64,000 nucleotides of DNA from Chamaelirium japonicum (GCA_947650365.1 CANTAL010000095.1:496001-560000), one strand, 5' to 3'. Counted from the first letter of the stretch, positions 28,097 to 38,214 are shown. Numbers and translations: made by a program. The notes: generated by a model not told the origin, from the letters alone.

Positions 28097-30967
28097 ATGG
28101 ATACATTCGTGTGAATGAATTAGAATGGATCATACGAATGAGTATGAATGGATCGTACGAATGAAATAGAATGGATTGTGCGAATGAATTAGAATGGATC
28201 GTACGAATGAATTAGAATGGATCATGTGAAAGAATTAGAATGGATTGTATAAATGAATTAGAATAGATCGTATGAATGAATTAGAATGGATCGTACGAAT
28301 GAATTAGAATGGATCGTACGAATGAATTAGAATGGATACATTCGTGCGAATGAATTAGAATGGATATATTCGTGCGAAAGAATTAGAATAGATCGTATGA
28401 ATGAATTAGAATGGATCCTATGAATGAATTAGAATGGATCGTGCGAATGAATTAGAATGGATCGTACGAATGAATTAGAATGGATCGTGCTAATGAATTA
28501 GAATTGATCAAACGAATGAATTAGAATGGATACATTCGTGCGAATGAATTAGAATGGATCGGATGAATGAATTAGAATGGATCGTACGAATGAGTAAGAA
28601 TGGATCGTACGAATGAATTAGAATAGATCGTACGAATGAATTAGAATGGATCGTACGAAGGAATTAGAATGGATCGTACGAATGAATTAGAATGGATATA
28701 TTCGTGCAAGTGAATTTGAATGGATCGTATGAATGTATTAGAATAGATCGTATGAGTGAATTAGAATGGATCGTACGAATGAATTAGAATGGATCGTATG
28801 AATGAATTAGAATGGATACATTCGTGTAAATGAATTAGAATGGATCGTATGAATGAATTAGAATAGATTTTGTGAATGAATTAGAACTGATCGTACGAAT
28901 GAATTAGAATGGATACATTCGTGCGAATGAATTAGAATGGATTGTATGAATGAATTAGAATGGATCCTATGAATGAATTAGAATGGATCGTGCGATTGAA
29001 TTAGAATGGATCGTGCGATTGAATTAGAATGGATCGTACGAATGAATTAGAATGGATCGTACGAATGAACTAGAATGGATACATTCGTGCGAATGAATTG
29101 GAATGGATCGTACGAATGAATTAGAATGGATCGTACGAATGAATCAGAAAGGATCTTACGAATGAATTAGAATGGATCGTACGAATGAATTAGAATGGAT
29201 CGTACGAATGAATTAGAATGGATACATTCGTGCGAATGAATTAGAATGGATCAGACGAATGAATTAGAATGGATCGTACGAATGAATTAGAATGGATCAA
29301 ATGAATGAATTAGAATGGTTACATTCATGCGAATGAATTAGAATGGATCGTACGAATGGATTAGAATGGATCGTACGAATGGATTAGAATCGATACATTC
29401 GAGCGAATGAATTAGAATGGATCATACGAATGAATTAGAATGGATCGTATGAATGGATTAGAATGGATCCTACGAATGGATTAGAATGGATACCTTTGTG
29501 CATATGAATTAGAATGGATCGTACGAATGAATTAGAATTGATCATATTAATGAATTAGAATGGATCGTACGAATGAATTAGAATGGATACATTCGTGTGA
29601 ATGAATTAGAATGGATCGTGCGAATCAATTAGACTGGATCGTGCGAATGAATAAGAATAGATCATACGAATGAATTAGAATGGATCGTACGAATTAATTA
29701 GAATGGATACATTCGTGTGAATGGATTAGAATGGATTGTATGAATGAATTAGAATGGATCGTACGAATGAATTAGAATGGATCATACGAATTAATTAGAA
29801 TGGATCATACGAATGAATTAGAATGGATCGTACGAATGAATTAGAATGGATCGTACGAATGAATTAGAATGGATACATTCGTGCGAATGAATTAGAATGG
29901 ATTGTGTGAATGAATAAGAACAGATCGTGCGAATGAATTAGAATGGATCGTACGAATGAATTAGAATGGATCGTGCGAATCAATTAGAATGGATCATATT
30001 AATGAATTAGAATGGATCGTACGAATGAATTAGAATGGATACATTCGTGCGAATGAATTAGAATGGATCGTGCGAATCAATTAGACTGGATCATGCGAAT
30101 GAATAAGAATAGATCATACGAATGAATTAGAATAGATCGTACGAATGAATTAGAATGGATCGTACGAAGGAATTAGAATGGATCGTACGAATGAATTACA
30201 ATGGATATATTCGTGCAAATGAATTAGAATGGATCGTATGAAAGTATTAGAATGGATCGTATGAGTGAATTAGAATGGATCGTACGAATGAATTAGAATG
30301 GATTGTATGAATGAATTAGAATGGATCGTACGAATGAATTAGAATGGATCGTATGAATGAATTAGAATGGATCGTACGAATGAATTAGAATGGATCGTGC
30401 GAATGAATTAGAATGGATGTACGAATGAATTAGAATGGATCGTAGGAATGAACTAGAATGGATACATTCGTGCGAATGAATTAGAATGGATCGTACGAAT
30501 GAATTAGAATGGATCGTACGAATGAATTAGAATGGATCTTACGAATGAATTAGAATGGATCGTACGAATGAATTAGAATGGATCGTACGAATGAATTAGA
30601 ATGGATACATTCGTGCGAATGAATTAGAATGGATCGGGCGAATGAATTAGAATGGATCGTACGAATGAATTAGAATGGATCAAATGAATGAATTAGAATG
30701 GTTACATTCATGCGAATGAATTAGAATGGATCGTACGAATGGATTAGAATAGATCGTACGAATGGATTAGAATGGATATATTCGAGCGAATGAATTAGAA
30801 TGGATCGTACGAATGAATTAGAATGGATCGTACGAATGGATTAGAATGGATCCTACGAATGGATTAGAATGGATACCTTTGTGCATATAAATTAGAATGG
30901 ATCGTACGAATAAATTAGAATGGATCATATTAATGAATTAGAATGGATCATACGAATGAATTAGAAT
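28097..30967 (+). repeat. F satellite block ending at the retrotransposon
   Basis: Forward monomers only. The last satellite bases are GAATTAGAAT at 30958-30967, after which composition jumps to GC-rich retrotransposon sequence. The block contains a duplication of offset 1383 bp (about 29045-29590 against 30428-30967). The upstream copy therefore preserves what the insertion site looked like when empty. Confidence 0.9.
29045..30967 (+). repeat. Duplication with 1383-bp offset, interrupted by the retrotransposon
   Basis: Rare variants such as GGATACCTTTGTGCATAT (29492 and 30875) and CTAGAATGGATAC (29070 and 30453) recur with a constant 1383-bp offset. The downstream copy is cut at 30967 by the retrotransposon. 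The matching base in the upstream copy is 29584, which is followed by GGATACATTCG. A third, more distant relative of the CCTTTGTGCATAT variant lies near 11080. Confidence 0.85.
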
Positions 30968-30968
30968 T

Positions 30969-31259
30969 GACGCCCGTGCCCGCGCCCTCGCAGACCTACA
31001 AGAGGCGACCAAAGCCAAAGAGGCCGCCCATAAAGAGATCCTCGAGCTCCGCAGCCAGGTGGCGGCCTCCCGGGACGAGATCGCGGCGCTGAAGGAGGCA
31101 CATCTCCGCGACCTCAACTCCCAGCGAGAGCGCCTCCAGTCGCAGCTGGGCGAGCTTCTCAAGAAGGGTGCGCTGGATGCCATTGAGAAATATAAGACCG
31201 AAAGGTCAAAAAAGAGGAAGCGCGGCGACGACGAGGGCACTGGCGCGGGCCCAGCCTAG
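30969..31259 (+). pseudogene. C-terminal end of antisense accessory ORF
   Basis: About 96 codons are open on the strand opposite to gag-pol, from the breakpoint to the TAG at 31257-31259. The protein is highly charged and Ala/Leu/Glu-rich with heptad spacing (EILELRSQVAASRDEIAALK, then HLRDLNSQRERLQSQLGELL), so a coiled coil is likely. It ends with a basic cluster SKKRKRG, a possible nuclear localisation signal, and an acidic tail. Antisense ORFs between pol and the 3' LTR are described for Grande and related Tat elements; this is my basis for the assignment. The N-terminal part is cut off by the satellite junction, and the three codons before 30969 are satellite-derived. Function is unknown. 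Confidence 0.7.
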
Positions 31260-31300
31260 GCTATATTTCCTTGTAATCTTGTTGTAACCTTTATACAATG

Positions 31301-31306
31301 AATAAA
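31301..31306 (+). promoter_or_regulatory. Possible polyadenylation signal of the antisense ORF
   Basis: AATAAA lies 42 bases after the stop codon of the antisense ORF, preceded by a T-rich stretch (TTGTAATCTTGTTGTAACC). The arrangement fits a plant 3' UTR and supports the ORF being a real transcription unit in the parent element. Confidence 0.5.
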
Positions 31307-31309
31307 ATG

Positions 31310-31702
31310 AATACTTTTTGAGCTCGCCTCTATGTTTCTTTCCCTCTCTGTATTGCTCATGAGTCCGCTTTAGGAGTTTCGCAGCGATCTCGAGAGTGAT
31401 ACCCCGGGTGAGGCAGCTAATTCGATTCAATCTTTTTATTTTTAAAGTATATGCAAACGAAAAACTCGGCATGCTCGCTAAACCTCAATTAGTCTTTGAG
31501 CCCGGAAAACGATAAGCGAACCAAAAGACTTCAAAAACTTCCCTACACTCAGAGACTTAAACCATTTTTATTTTTGAAAGAAACTAATAAGTGCTAGCTG
31601 CCCCCTGCACGGTTAATTTCCCTCGATGATCCTGTTCAGCGGATTTGCCCTTTGAGGGGTACGCTCACGCCAGGATGCTTCCGTTCATGGCAGGTGAACG
31701 CG
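31310..31702. other. Retrotransposon spacer between antisense ORF and tandem repeats
   Basis: Non-coding internal region of the element. Short minus-strand open frames here (for example 31206-31472) lack family features and run through the antisense ORF tail. No polypurine tract next to an LTR is visible; that part of the element was lost beyond 30968. Confidence 0.6.
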
Positions 31703-32133
31703 AAGGATCCCGGTTAGGTTTAGAGTCCACTAGGCAGCGGACTTCCCCGGGAATTTCAAGGTCGCCCACTGGCTGCCTCTGAGGATCCCGGTCTTGCTTT
31801 AAGTCCGCACAACGGCGGACTGCCCCTGGAATCTCAAGGTCGCCCACTGGCTGCCTCTGAGGATCCCGGTCTTGCTTTAAGTCCGCACGACGACGGACTA
31901 CCCCGGGAAGCTCAAGGTCACCCACTGGCTGCCTCTGAGGATCCCGGTCTTGCTTTAAGTCCGCACAACGGCGGACTGCCCCGGGAAGCTCAAGGTCGCC
32001 CACTGGCTGCCTCTGAGGATCCCGGTCTTGCTTTAAGTCCGCACAACGGCGGACTGCCCCGGGAAGCTCAAGGTCGCCCATTGGCTGCCTCTGAGGATCC
32101 CGATCTTGCTTTAAGTCCGCACAACGGCGGACT
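31703..32133 (-). repeat. 78-bp tandem repeats in the element 3' region, about 5.5 copies
   Basis: Units lie at 31703-31780 (most diverged), 31781-31858, 31859-31936, 31937-32014, 32015-32092 and a partial unit at 32093-32133. Each contains AGTCCGC, six bases, GCGGACT, a 7-bp-stem hairpin (6 bp in the third unit, weaker in the first). Because 78 is a multiple of 3, a 138-codon ORF with a 26-residue repeat appears on the minus strand; I treat it as a by-product, not a gene. Tandem repeats between pol and the 3' LTR are a known feature of Tat-lineage elements. Confidence 0.93.
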
Positions 32134-32247
32134 ACACACTATAGATCATGCGGGCTCTTTCTGCGCCGAGCTTCCTAGTTAAATTGTTTGTTGAAACCTC
32201 CATCGTACAATCATAACTTCTTCAGAAGATGATTTACAAAAATTCCC
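32134..32247. other. Spacer between tandem repeats and integrase stop
   Basis: About 115 bp of element sequence directly after the integrase stop in element orientation. I see no coding potential or recognisable motif. Confidence 0.6.
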
Positions 32248-33048
32248 TTAGGCATAAAACTTGCGAAAGTGCAGAGCGTTCCAAGGTCGCTCTAACAGGT
32301 CGCCTCCAGCGGTCATCAACCGGTAAGCCCCCGAGCTTCCTGCTTCGTGTACTATGTAGGGGCCTTCCCAGTTCGCCACGAGCTTTCCTGCATTAGGCAC
32401 TTGCATGTTAGCGAACACCTTTCTCATCACCAGATCGCCAGCCTTGAATGCCCGATGGCGGACTCTTTTGTCATATGCGTGCTTCATTTCTTGTCTGTAT
32501 CCAGCGAGGTGCAGATTGGCGCGCTCTCGTCTTTCTTCGAGCTGATCGAGGGAGTCGGTGAGCAGAGCGTCATTATCGACCTCATCTGCAGCGAGCTTTC
32601 TTTCAGTGGGCAGCTCGGCTTCGATGGGTAACACAGCTTCACACCCGTAAGTTAGGCTGAAAGGTGATTCGCTGGTCAAGCGACGTGGAGTGGTACAATA
32701 AGCCCATAGCACGCCGTCGAGCTCCTGCTCCCACAGTCCTTTCTTTTCTTCCAATCTTTTCTTGAGGTTGTCTAGGATTACACGATTCGTTGCTTCGGCC
32801 TGCCCGTTGCTTTGAGGGTACCTTGGGGACGAGAACCTTAGGTCGACTCCATATTCAGCACAAAAGCTTCTGATCAAGCGATTGTCGAACTGGCGACCAT
32901 TGTCTGTGATGAGTACTCGGGGCAGCCCAAAACGACAGAAAATATTCTTCCAAAGGAAGTCTTTTACTTGTTTCTCACCTATCTTAGCTAGCGGGACCGC
33001 TTCCACCCATTTGGTGAAGTAGTCCGTAGCTACTAAGATGAATTTCTT
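32248..33048 (-). pseudogene. Integrase catalytic core and C-terminal GPY/F domain
   Basis: The remaining core begins KKFILVATDYFTKWVEA. The second catalytic Asp is in ITDNGRQF (32902-32904) and the Glu in NGQAEATNR (32794-32796). With 35 residues between them, the D,D35E pattern is intact. The C-terminal half has KAGDLVMRKV and NWEGPYIV, the GPY/F module of Ty3/gypsy integrases, and ends HFRKFYA. No chromodomain follows, which excludes the chromovirus branch. The natural stop is the TAA at 32248-32250. A spacer of about 115 bp separates it from the tandem repeats. Confidence 0.93.
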
Positions 33049-33051
33049 TTA

Positions 33052-33363
33052 CCGGGCTGACACGGGGAAAGGTCCCACAATGTCCAATCCCCATTGCTGA
33101 AATGGCCAAGGGCTCGCCAGAGGATGCAGTTCTTCTGCAGGCATATGATTTGTCGTGGTGTGCTTCTGGCATTGGATGCAGCTTTGTGCGACCTTCAAGG
33201 CATCTTGCTCCAGAGTGGGCCACCAGTACCCTTGCCTCCGAACTTTCGCAGCTAGAGACCGTCCGCCAGCGTGGTTTCCCAGCTCGCCCGAGTGAATACA
33301 GTTCAAAACCTCTTCGGTCTCCGGGCTCTCGATGCAACGAAGATTTGGCCCGCCAAAAGATCT
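33052..33363 (-). pseudogene. Integrase zinc-binding domain and start of catalytic core
   Basis: This segment holds the N-terminal HHCC zinc domain: His in NCIHSGELGNH (His-X6-His), then a long helix region with QGYWWPTL, then Cys-X2-Cys in SCIQCQKH. The catalytic core starts with WGLDIVGPF; its Asp at 33082-33084 is the first residue of the D,D,E triad. Upstream, the short linker between two stops (33415 and 33364) still reads as the usual aRNH-integrase spacer in the same frame. The TAA at 33049 falls 11 codons after the first catalytic Asp and so splits the core. Confidence 0.9.
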
Positions 33364-33417
33364 TCAAAAAAGGCGATCCCAGCGAATGAGGTAGCGCCCA
33401 GCGCATTTCTCCACTCA

Positions 33418-34116
33418 CCGGGCTTCCTCTCTATCTTCTGGGAGCTCGCCCTTCTGGAGAAAACGAAGAATGGGGGCGGTCCACTCGCCGGGTGATTTGT
33501 CGGCAGAGACTTGGTTAACAGCGGGCTCTATCAATCTGAGCCGAGACTGATTCTGGACCTCGATGAGAATCTGGCGAGCTTCTGATGTTCCCAGCAGGGA
33601 GGCAGCGTTTGCCAATGCATCAGCTCGCCTATTATCGACTCGAGGGATTTGCTCGAAGGAGATCTTTTCGAACTCTGTGGCCTTTCCTTTTACCAGATCC
33701 ACGTAGCCCGCTATTCGCGCATCCCGGGAGGCAAAATCCCCGTTGATTTGACAAATGATCAGCTGGGAATCGCTGAAAACCTTTAACCGCTTGGCGCCTA
33801 CTTCTTGAGCGAGCTCTAGGCCGGCGAGCAGTGCCTCGTACTCAGCCTCGTTGTTGGTCACAGCGAAATCCAGCCGGATTGATTTCTCAAGAATCACCGA
33901 TTGAGCGATCAGTGCAACCCCGATCCCGGCCCCCAAAGCGTTGGAGGATCCATCGACGAATAATTCCCAGCCCGCCATCTCTGAATGCTTAGTTGGAGGA
34001 AGCTCGCCTTGGTCGTCCAAGAACTTTGCCTTCCCATGGTGTGCCTCAGTTGGCTCATCCTCCTGGTATTGGACCGGCTCTTCTATGGGGAAGTCCGCCA
34101 AGAAATCGGCGAGAGC
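33418..34116 (-). pseudogene. Archaeal-type second RNase H (aRNH)
   Basis: This is a second RNase H domain between pol and integrase, the hallmark of the Tat lineage. Catalytic residues look complete: Asp in ELFVDGSS (33946-33963), Glu in TNNEAEYEALLAGL, Asp in FSDSQLI, and Asp in RVDNRRADALAN. It would remove RNA from the hybrid in place of the degenerate pol RNase H. The segment opens just after a TAG at 34117 and 18 bases after the TGA at 34135. Both stops sit in the conserved short linker before ALADF, where relatives carry sense codons. It closes at the TGA at 33415, in the linker to integrase. Confidence 0.9.
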
Positions 34117-34137
34117 CTACCCTTTGACGGCAACTCA

Positions 34138-35541
34138 AGGGACATATTCCAAACCATAGGCGGCGAGCTCGGCGGACCATCGATACAGCCTACCGGCTAC
34201 CGAGGGTCTGGAGAGCGCGCTCTTTAGAGGGTGCTCCGTGATGACTTTGACAGTGTGCGCTGAGAAGTAGGGGTGAAGTTTTCTTGCGGTAAGGACCAAG
34301 GCCAATGCGACCTTCTCGATTGGTCGATACCGAAGCTCGGCGGGGAGCATTGTGTGGCTTACAAAGTAGACAGGCCGCTCCACCTTTGCTTGTTCTACAA
34401 CAAGGACCCCGCTCACCGCATTTTTGGTGACTGCCAGGTACACGCCCAGCTCGGCACCCTCCTTAGGCACCGCTAGGATTGGCAGGCTCGCCAGATAGTC
34501 CTTGATCTTCTGAAAAGCGCGCTCGTACTTTTCATCCCAACATATGCTCGCTCCTTTTTGAAGAAGCTCGAAAAGAGGTCGGCAGTTGTCTGAGGATTTG
34601 GAGATGAATCGATTGAGCGTGGCGATTCGCCCGCTCAACCTCTGGACTTCCTGCCGGGTTCTTGGTGCGGGCATCTCGACAAGTGCTCGGATTTGCCCAG
34701 GGTCCGCCTCGATCCCCCTGTGGGTGACCAGGTACCCTAGGAATTTCCCAGAAGTCACCCCGAATGTGCACTTTGCCGGGTTCAACCTCATTTGGTACTT
34801 TCTCAACACCTCGAAGGTTTCGCGGAGATCGGTAATATGCCCCTCTCGCTCTCGACTTTTCACCAGGAGGTCGTCTACATAAACTTCGACATTCCTGTCG
34901 ATCTGACCTTTGAACATCTGAGTGACTAACCTTTGGTAGGTTGCTCCAGCGTTCTTAAGTCCAAAAGGCATCACTCGATAGCAGAATAGCTTCTGATAGT
35001 CCGCCCCAGAATAGAAGGCGGTCTTCTCTTGATCATCGATGTGGAGAGGTATCTGGTTATACCCTGAATATCCATCCATGAAGGACAAGGCCTGGAACCC
35101 GACAGCTGCGTCGACCAGCGCACCTATTCGCGGGAGGGGGAATCCGTCCTTCGGGCAAGCTTTGTTAAGGTCAGAGAAATCGATGCACACTCTGACCGCT
35201 CCGCTCTTCTTGGGCACTGCCACGATGTTTGAGATCCACTCGGGGAAGTGTGCCTCGCGTATAAAGCCAGCTCGCTCTAGCTTGTCTATCTCCGTCGCCA
35301 CTGCAATGGACTTCGCAGCAGGTATGTGCCGAGCCTTCTGCTTGACCGGTGGGAATTCTTTCATGGTGTGCAGACGATGACAGGCGACCTCCGGGTCAAT
35401 CCCTGGCATGTCCGTGAAGCTCCAGGCGAATACGTCACGGTATTCCCTGAGTATATCGGTCAAGGCCAGGACCTCGCCCTTGGTTAGCGAGGTCCCGAGA
35501 CTAACGATCCTCGGTCCGTCCTCGCTTCCAATATTGACTTC
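34138..35541 (-). pseudogene. Reverse transcriptase and degenerate RNase H
   Basis: The RT would copy element RNA into DNA. Visible marks are the N-terminal DVFAWSFTDMPG motif, PKKSGAVRVCIDFSDLNKAC, SFMDGYSGYNQI, MPFGLKNAGATYQR and the catalytic YVDD at 34870-34881. LGYLVTHRGIEADPGQ follows. The tethered RNase H has YLAVTKNAVSG where an active enzyme normally carries a catalytic Asp, keeps the Glu (RPIEKVALALV), and has TEHPL where TDH is common. Loss of this enzyme's active site is usual in lineages that gained a second RNase H. The segment ends at the TGA at 34135, just after the LEYVP that closes the RNase H. Confidence 0.92.
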
Positions 35542-35712
35542 TTATAGCGGCTCGGCAATGGGAAAACTTCCTCTCTGGGTCCCTGGTCGGCGGCCTTTCT
35601 CCTCGAGCTCAAAATCCACGCCGCTCCCACCCGGGGGTGAAGTGGGGGATCTAAGCAAGGCGACCTCTCTCGGGCTTTGAGGGAGCCCGCCTGAGGTGGG
35701 CGTTAATTGCTA

Positions 35713-37500
35713 GGAGGGCGCGGGTCTCTTGGCCTTAGCGACCTCAATGTCTGCGAGGTGAAAGACGTCTTGCTCGCACCTGGTAGCAGCAACCTGGTCT
35801 CCTCGAATTACCACGACCCCTTCGTTGGTGGGAAACTTGAGGGCCTGATGATTAGGCGAGGACACCGCCTTCATCTGCCTCAGCCAAGGTCCCCCTAGGA
35901 TGGCATTGACAGCGGACTGCCCATCCACCACCGCGAAACAGACTTGACGCACCTCCGGGCCCGCCATTATGGTGAGGGTTATCTCCCCTGCCACCTTAGC
36001 GACCTCACCCGTGAAACCGGTGAGCGTGCCCACTGAGGGAGACAAGTCAACTTGCCTCAACCCCATTCGCTGGAAGGCCGATAAGAACAGAATATCTACG
36101 ACGCTTCCTGGGTCAATCAGGACCCGCCTTACTTCGATGTTCGCCATCATAAGGCGTATGACGAGGGGATCATTGTGGGGGGTAACGACCCCGGCCATGT
36201 CCTCCTCCGAGAACCAAATAAAGTCTCGGGCTTCTACCCTTGGTGTTTGGAGCAGTACAGGGGTTAAAGAAACGGAGAATACCTTCTGAGCTCGCTCCAT
36301 CTCTCTAACTCGCCTCCGAACCTCGTTGCTGGATCTTGGGCCGCTCAGGCGCCCACTGATTGTGTGACAAACCGCCGGCCCTCCCGGGGGCGGTGGAGGC
36401 AGGGCGGGCTCAGCGGGCCCCGGGCGATCTCCCTCCCGAGGAGCCCGTGCCGGTATCACCTCGAACCTCCTTGGAGGTGAAATAAACTGATCCAAATGGC
36501 CTTGAGCGACCAAGTCCTTGAGGTGGTTCTTCAGAGCCCGGCATCTGTTGGTGTGATGCCCGGGGCTGCGATGAAAGGCGCACCGCCGCGAATTATCGGT
36601 TGAGCCGGGCTCCCCGACCTGCAGGGGGGGTGGATACTGAAAGAAAGGTTCGTTCCGAATTTGGTGGAAGATTTGCCCAGGCGAGTGGGTTAACACGATG
36701 AAATCCTGCTCCCCGGGTCCCGGAGGCAGGCGCCAGTTCACCGGCCTCCCAGCGACCACCGGGGGGGCTTCCGCGGGCTGTACGGCAGGAGCTGCGGGCG
36801 ATCCGAGCGACAGTACCACCTGTGGAACCTCCCGCCTCTCCACGGCCTTAACGACGAGAGGTCGCAGAGCCGGAGGAGGTCGCTGCTCGACTGCCTTTCC
36901 CTTTCGGTCTAACACCTCATCTTCGAGCTTAATGTGCTGCTTGACAAGGGCGAATAGCTCGACGATCGTGCGGGGATCCTTGATTACTAGGGCGTCATGA
37001 AGCTTGCTTCCCTCGGGGAGGGTGTTCCGGAACGCGCTCACCGTTGTGCGATCTTGGCCGACAGCGTCCTCCAGAGCGAGGTAGGTGCTTCGGAAGCGCG
37101 TCGCGAAGCTTCGAAGAGTTTCGCGGGCTCCCATGGACAAAGTGAAGAGGGACTCGATCCTCTTGGGAGGCTGTCTATTGCACCGGTACTGCTCCAGAAA
37201 CAACCTGGAGAGAGTTGGGAAGTCTGGAATGGTGCCCGACGGCAATTTGTGGAACCAATTTAATGCCGAGCCCGTCAAGCTGCTAGGGAAAGCCCGGCAC
37301 AAAACATGATCTTGGTCCCGAAAGAATAACAGCTTCCGGTAAGCCAATAGGTGGTCGACTGGATCTTGCGATCCACCGAACAGTACAAACTTAGGCGGGG
37401 TCCAATGGTGAGGGAAACCTCCTTGGTGAACCTCGCTTGTGAAGGGCGAGCTACCCCCGTGGGCGGCGAGGTCCTCCAGCAGGTCTACCGTCGTGTTAGG
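35713..37500 (-). pseudogene. gag capsid domain, zinc knuckle and aspartic protease
   Basis: The conserved retrotransposon Gag domain spans virtual residues about 274-430; key pieces are DPVDHLLAYRKLL and ALNWFHKLPSG. A Pro-rich linker follows. The zinc knuckle at 36541-36582 (residues 545-558) is Cys-X2-His-X4-His-X4-Cys; a His at the second ligand is usual for this lineage. The protease active-site triad reads Asp-Pro-Gly at 36106-36114 (residues 701-703) where retroviral-type enzymes usually have Asp-Thr/Ser-Gly. It is followed by an ILFLSAF stretch that fits the protease fold. The segment ends at the TAG at 35710-35712. There is no ATG where this segment reopens, so it is one reading frame with the preceding segment. 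Confidence 0.85.
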
Positions 37501-37503
37501 TCA

Positions 37504-38214
37504 CTGCCAGTGCTCGGGGAACACTCCCAGAGGCTGCTGCGCAGGTCCTAGGCGGTCGTGCACGCTCCCTCGGGGGAGGTTCGGATCCGCCCCGCGGCGA
37601 CCCTCGGGGGCTACCGCTCGGCGGCCTCCTCGCTGTTCGCCCGTGGATTCCTTCATCGTGGCGATTGGCCGGTGGGAGGCCGTTGCCTCTCGAGCTTCGG
37701 AAGGTATAGCCACCGCGGGCTCTTTACCAGGTCGCCGATGGCACGGGTTGCGATCCCGCTCTAGAGACTCTGCTTCCGACTCGTTAGAATCGGTGCTCCG
37801 ACTATGGCGGCGAGGGATGGTCGCCCGCGAGGTCGCCTGGTTGCCAGACCGCTGGGTTACTAGCTTCTGCAACCTCGTAAGTGAGGTTTCTGGCACCCCG
37901 CGCACGGCCGCTCTCTCGACCGGGGGTTCCGGATGGGAAACCTGTCGTGCCGGAACGGTCGTGGGCGGGCGCGATGCTGATGCTGGTGGTCGCACCGGAG
38001 ACGCCGTCTTCGCCGGCCCAGACTGTCGGCTGGCCACCGGAACCTGACGGAGCCGCGTCAGTTCCTCCATCATTGCCCGCTGGGTAGCCAGCATCTCCAA
38101 CAGGAGCTGGTCACTGAGCGGGACATGGGGCTGGGGGATCTCAACAGGGGGTTCACTACGCGCAGACCTCGCTCGGGTCCTCGGTCGTCGACGTCCCCTT
38201 ATCGCCGGAGCCAT
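37504..38214 (-). pseudogene. gag N-terminal segment
   Basis: The 237 codons before the first in-frame stop form the N-terminal part of Gag. It starts with an Arg-rich stretch (about residues 5-20). Next comes a possible helix around residues 30-55 (LSDQLLLEMLATQRAMMEEL, heptad-like, could multimerise), then a long Pro/Arg/Ser/Glu-rich, probably disordered region. The open frame extends upstream to 38400, but that part lies in the LTR and primer site. The TGA at 37501-37503 ends it about 35 codons before the conserved capsid domain. Confidence 0.75.

Larger units (their letters stand above)
1..30967. repeat. Left satellite array, 23/28-bp monomers in alternating orientation
   Basis: The whole stretch is a short-monomer satellite. 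The forward monomer starts GAATGAATTAGAAT and ends GGATCGTAC (23 bp). A 28-bp form replaces the last part with GGATACATTCGTGC and is interspersed every few monomers. The reverse complement (CATTCTAATTC core) forms whole blocks. I count 31 orientation blocks here. Common variants are GGATTGTAC, GGATCATAC, GGATCGTATG, GTGTGAAAG and GAATGAGTAAG, and they recur in fixed combinations. No ORF of note exists because both monomer lengths are out of phase with codons and contain TAG, TGA or TAA. I do not recognise the satellite as a named family. Confidence 0.97.
32248..38214 (-). pseudogene. gag-protease-pol polyprotein, single frame with eight stops
   Basis: All coding segments share one frame from a start at 38214 (Met-Ala-Pro-Ala) to the TAA at 32248-32250, a virtual length of 1988 codons. 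I chose that ATG because the upstream in-frame sequence crosses the primer-binding site and LTR. In-frame stops lie at 37501 (TGA), 35710 (TAG), 35542 (TAA), 34135 (TGA), 34117 (TAG), 33415 (TGA), 33364 (TGA) and 33049 (TAA). I found no frameshift. The product would be the capsid, protease, reverse transcriptase, RNase H and integrase of a retrotransposon particle. The stops at 35710 and 35542 fall in the poorly conserved protease-RT linker. One of them could be an original gag/pol boundary, but the rest are clearly decay. Confidence 0.9.

Noticed and set aside
1..30967. CRISPR-like or telomere-like array
   Set aside because: Repeats are contiguous without unique spacers, the monomer differs from TTTAGGG-type telomere units, and the linked retrotransposon is plant-type.
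30938..31240. Minus-strand 100-codon ORF over the left breakpoint
   Set aside because: It starts in satellite sequence, crosses the junction, and is the shadow of the antisense accessory ORF on the plus strand.
31206..31472. Minus-strand 88-codon ORF
   Set aside because: Low-complexity shadow across the 3' UTR and tail of the antisense ORF; no recognisable motif.
31665..32081. 138-codon minus-strand ORF with a 26-residue repeat
   Set aside because: It is the in-phase translation of the 78-bp tandem repeat (78 is divisible by 3). No family match is evident, and it lies in the usual non-coding 3' region of Tat elements.
37439..38047. 202-codon plus-strand ORF opposite gag
   Set aside because: It mirrors the GC-rich, Arg/Pro-rich gag segment on the other strand. 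Composition explains the open frame, and it is not in the position of known antisense genes of this lineage.
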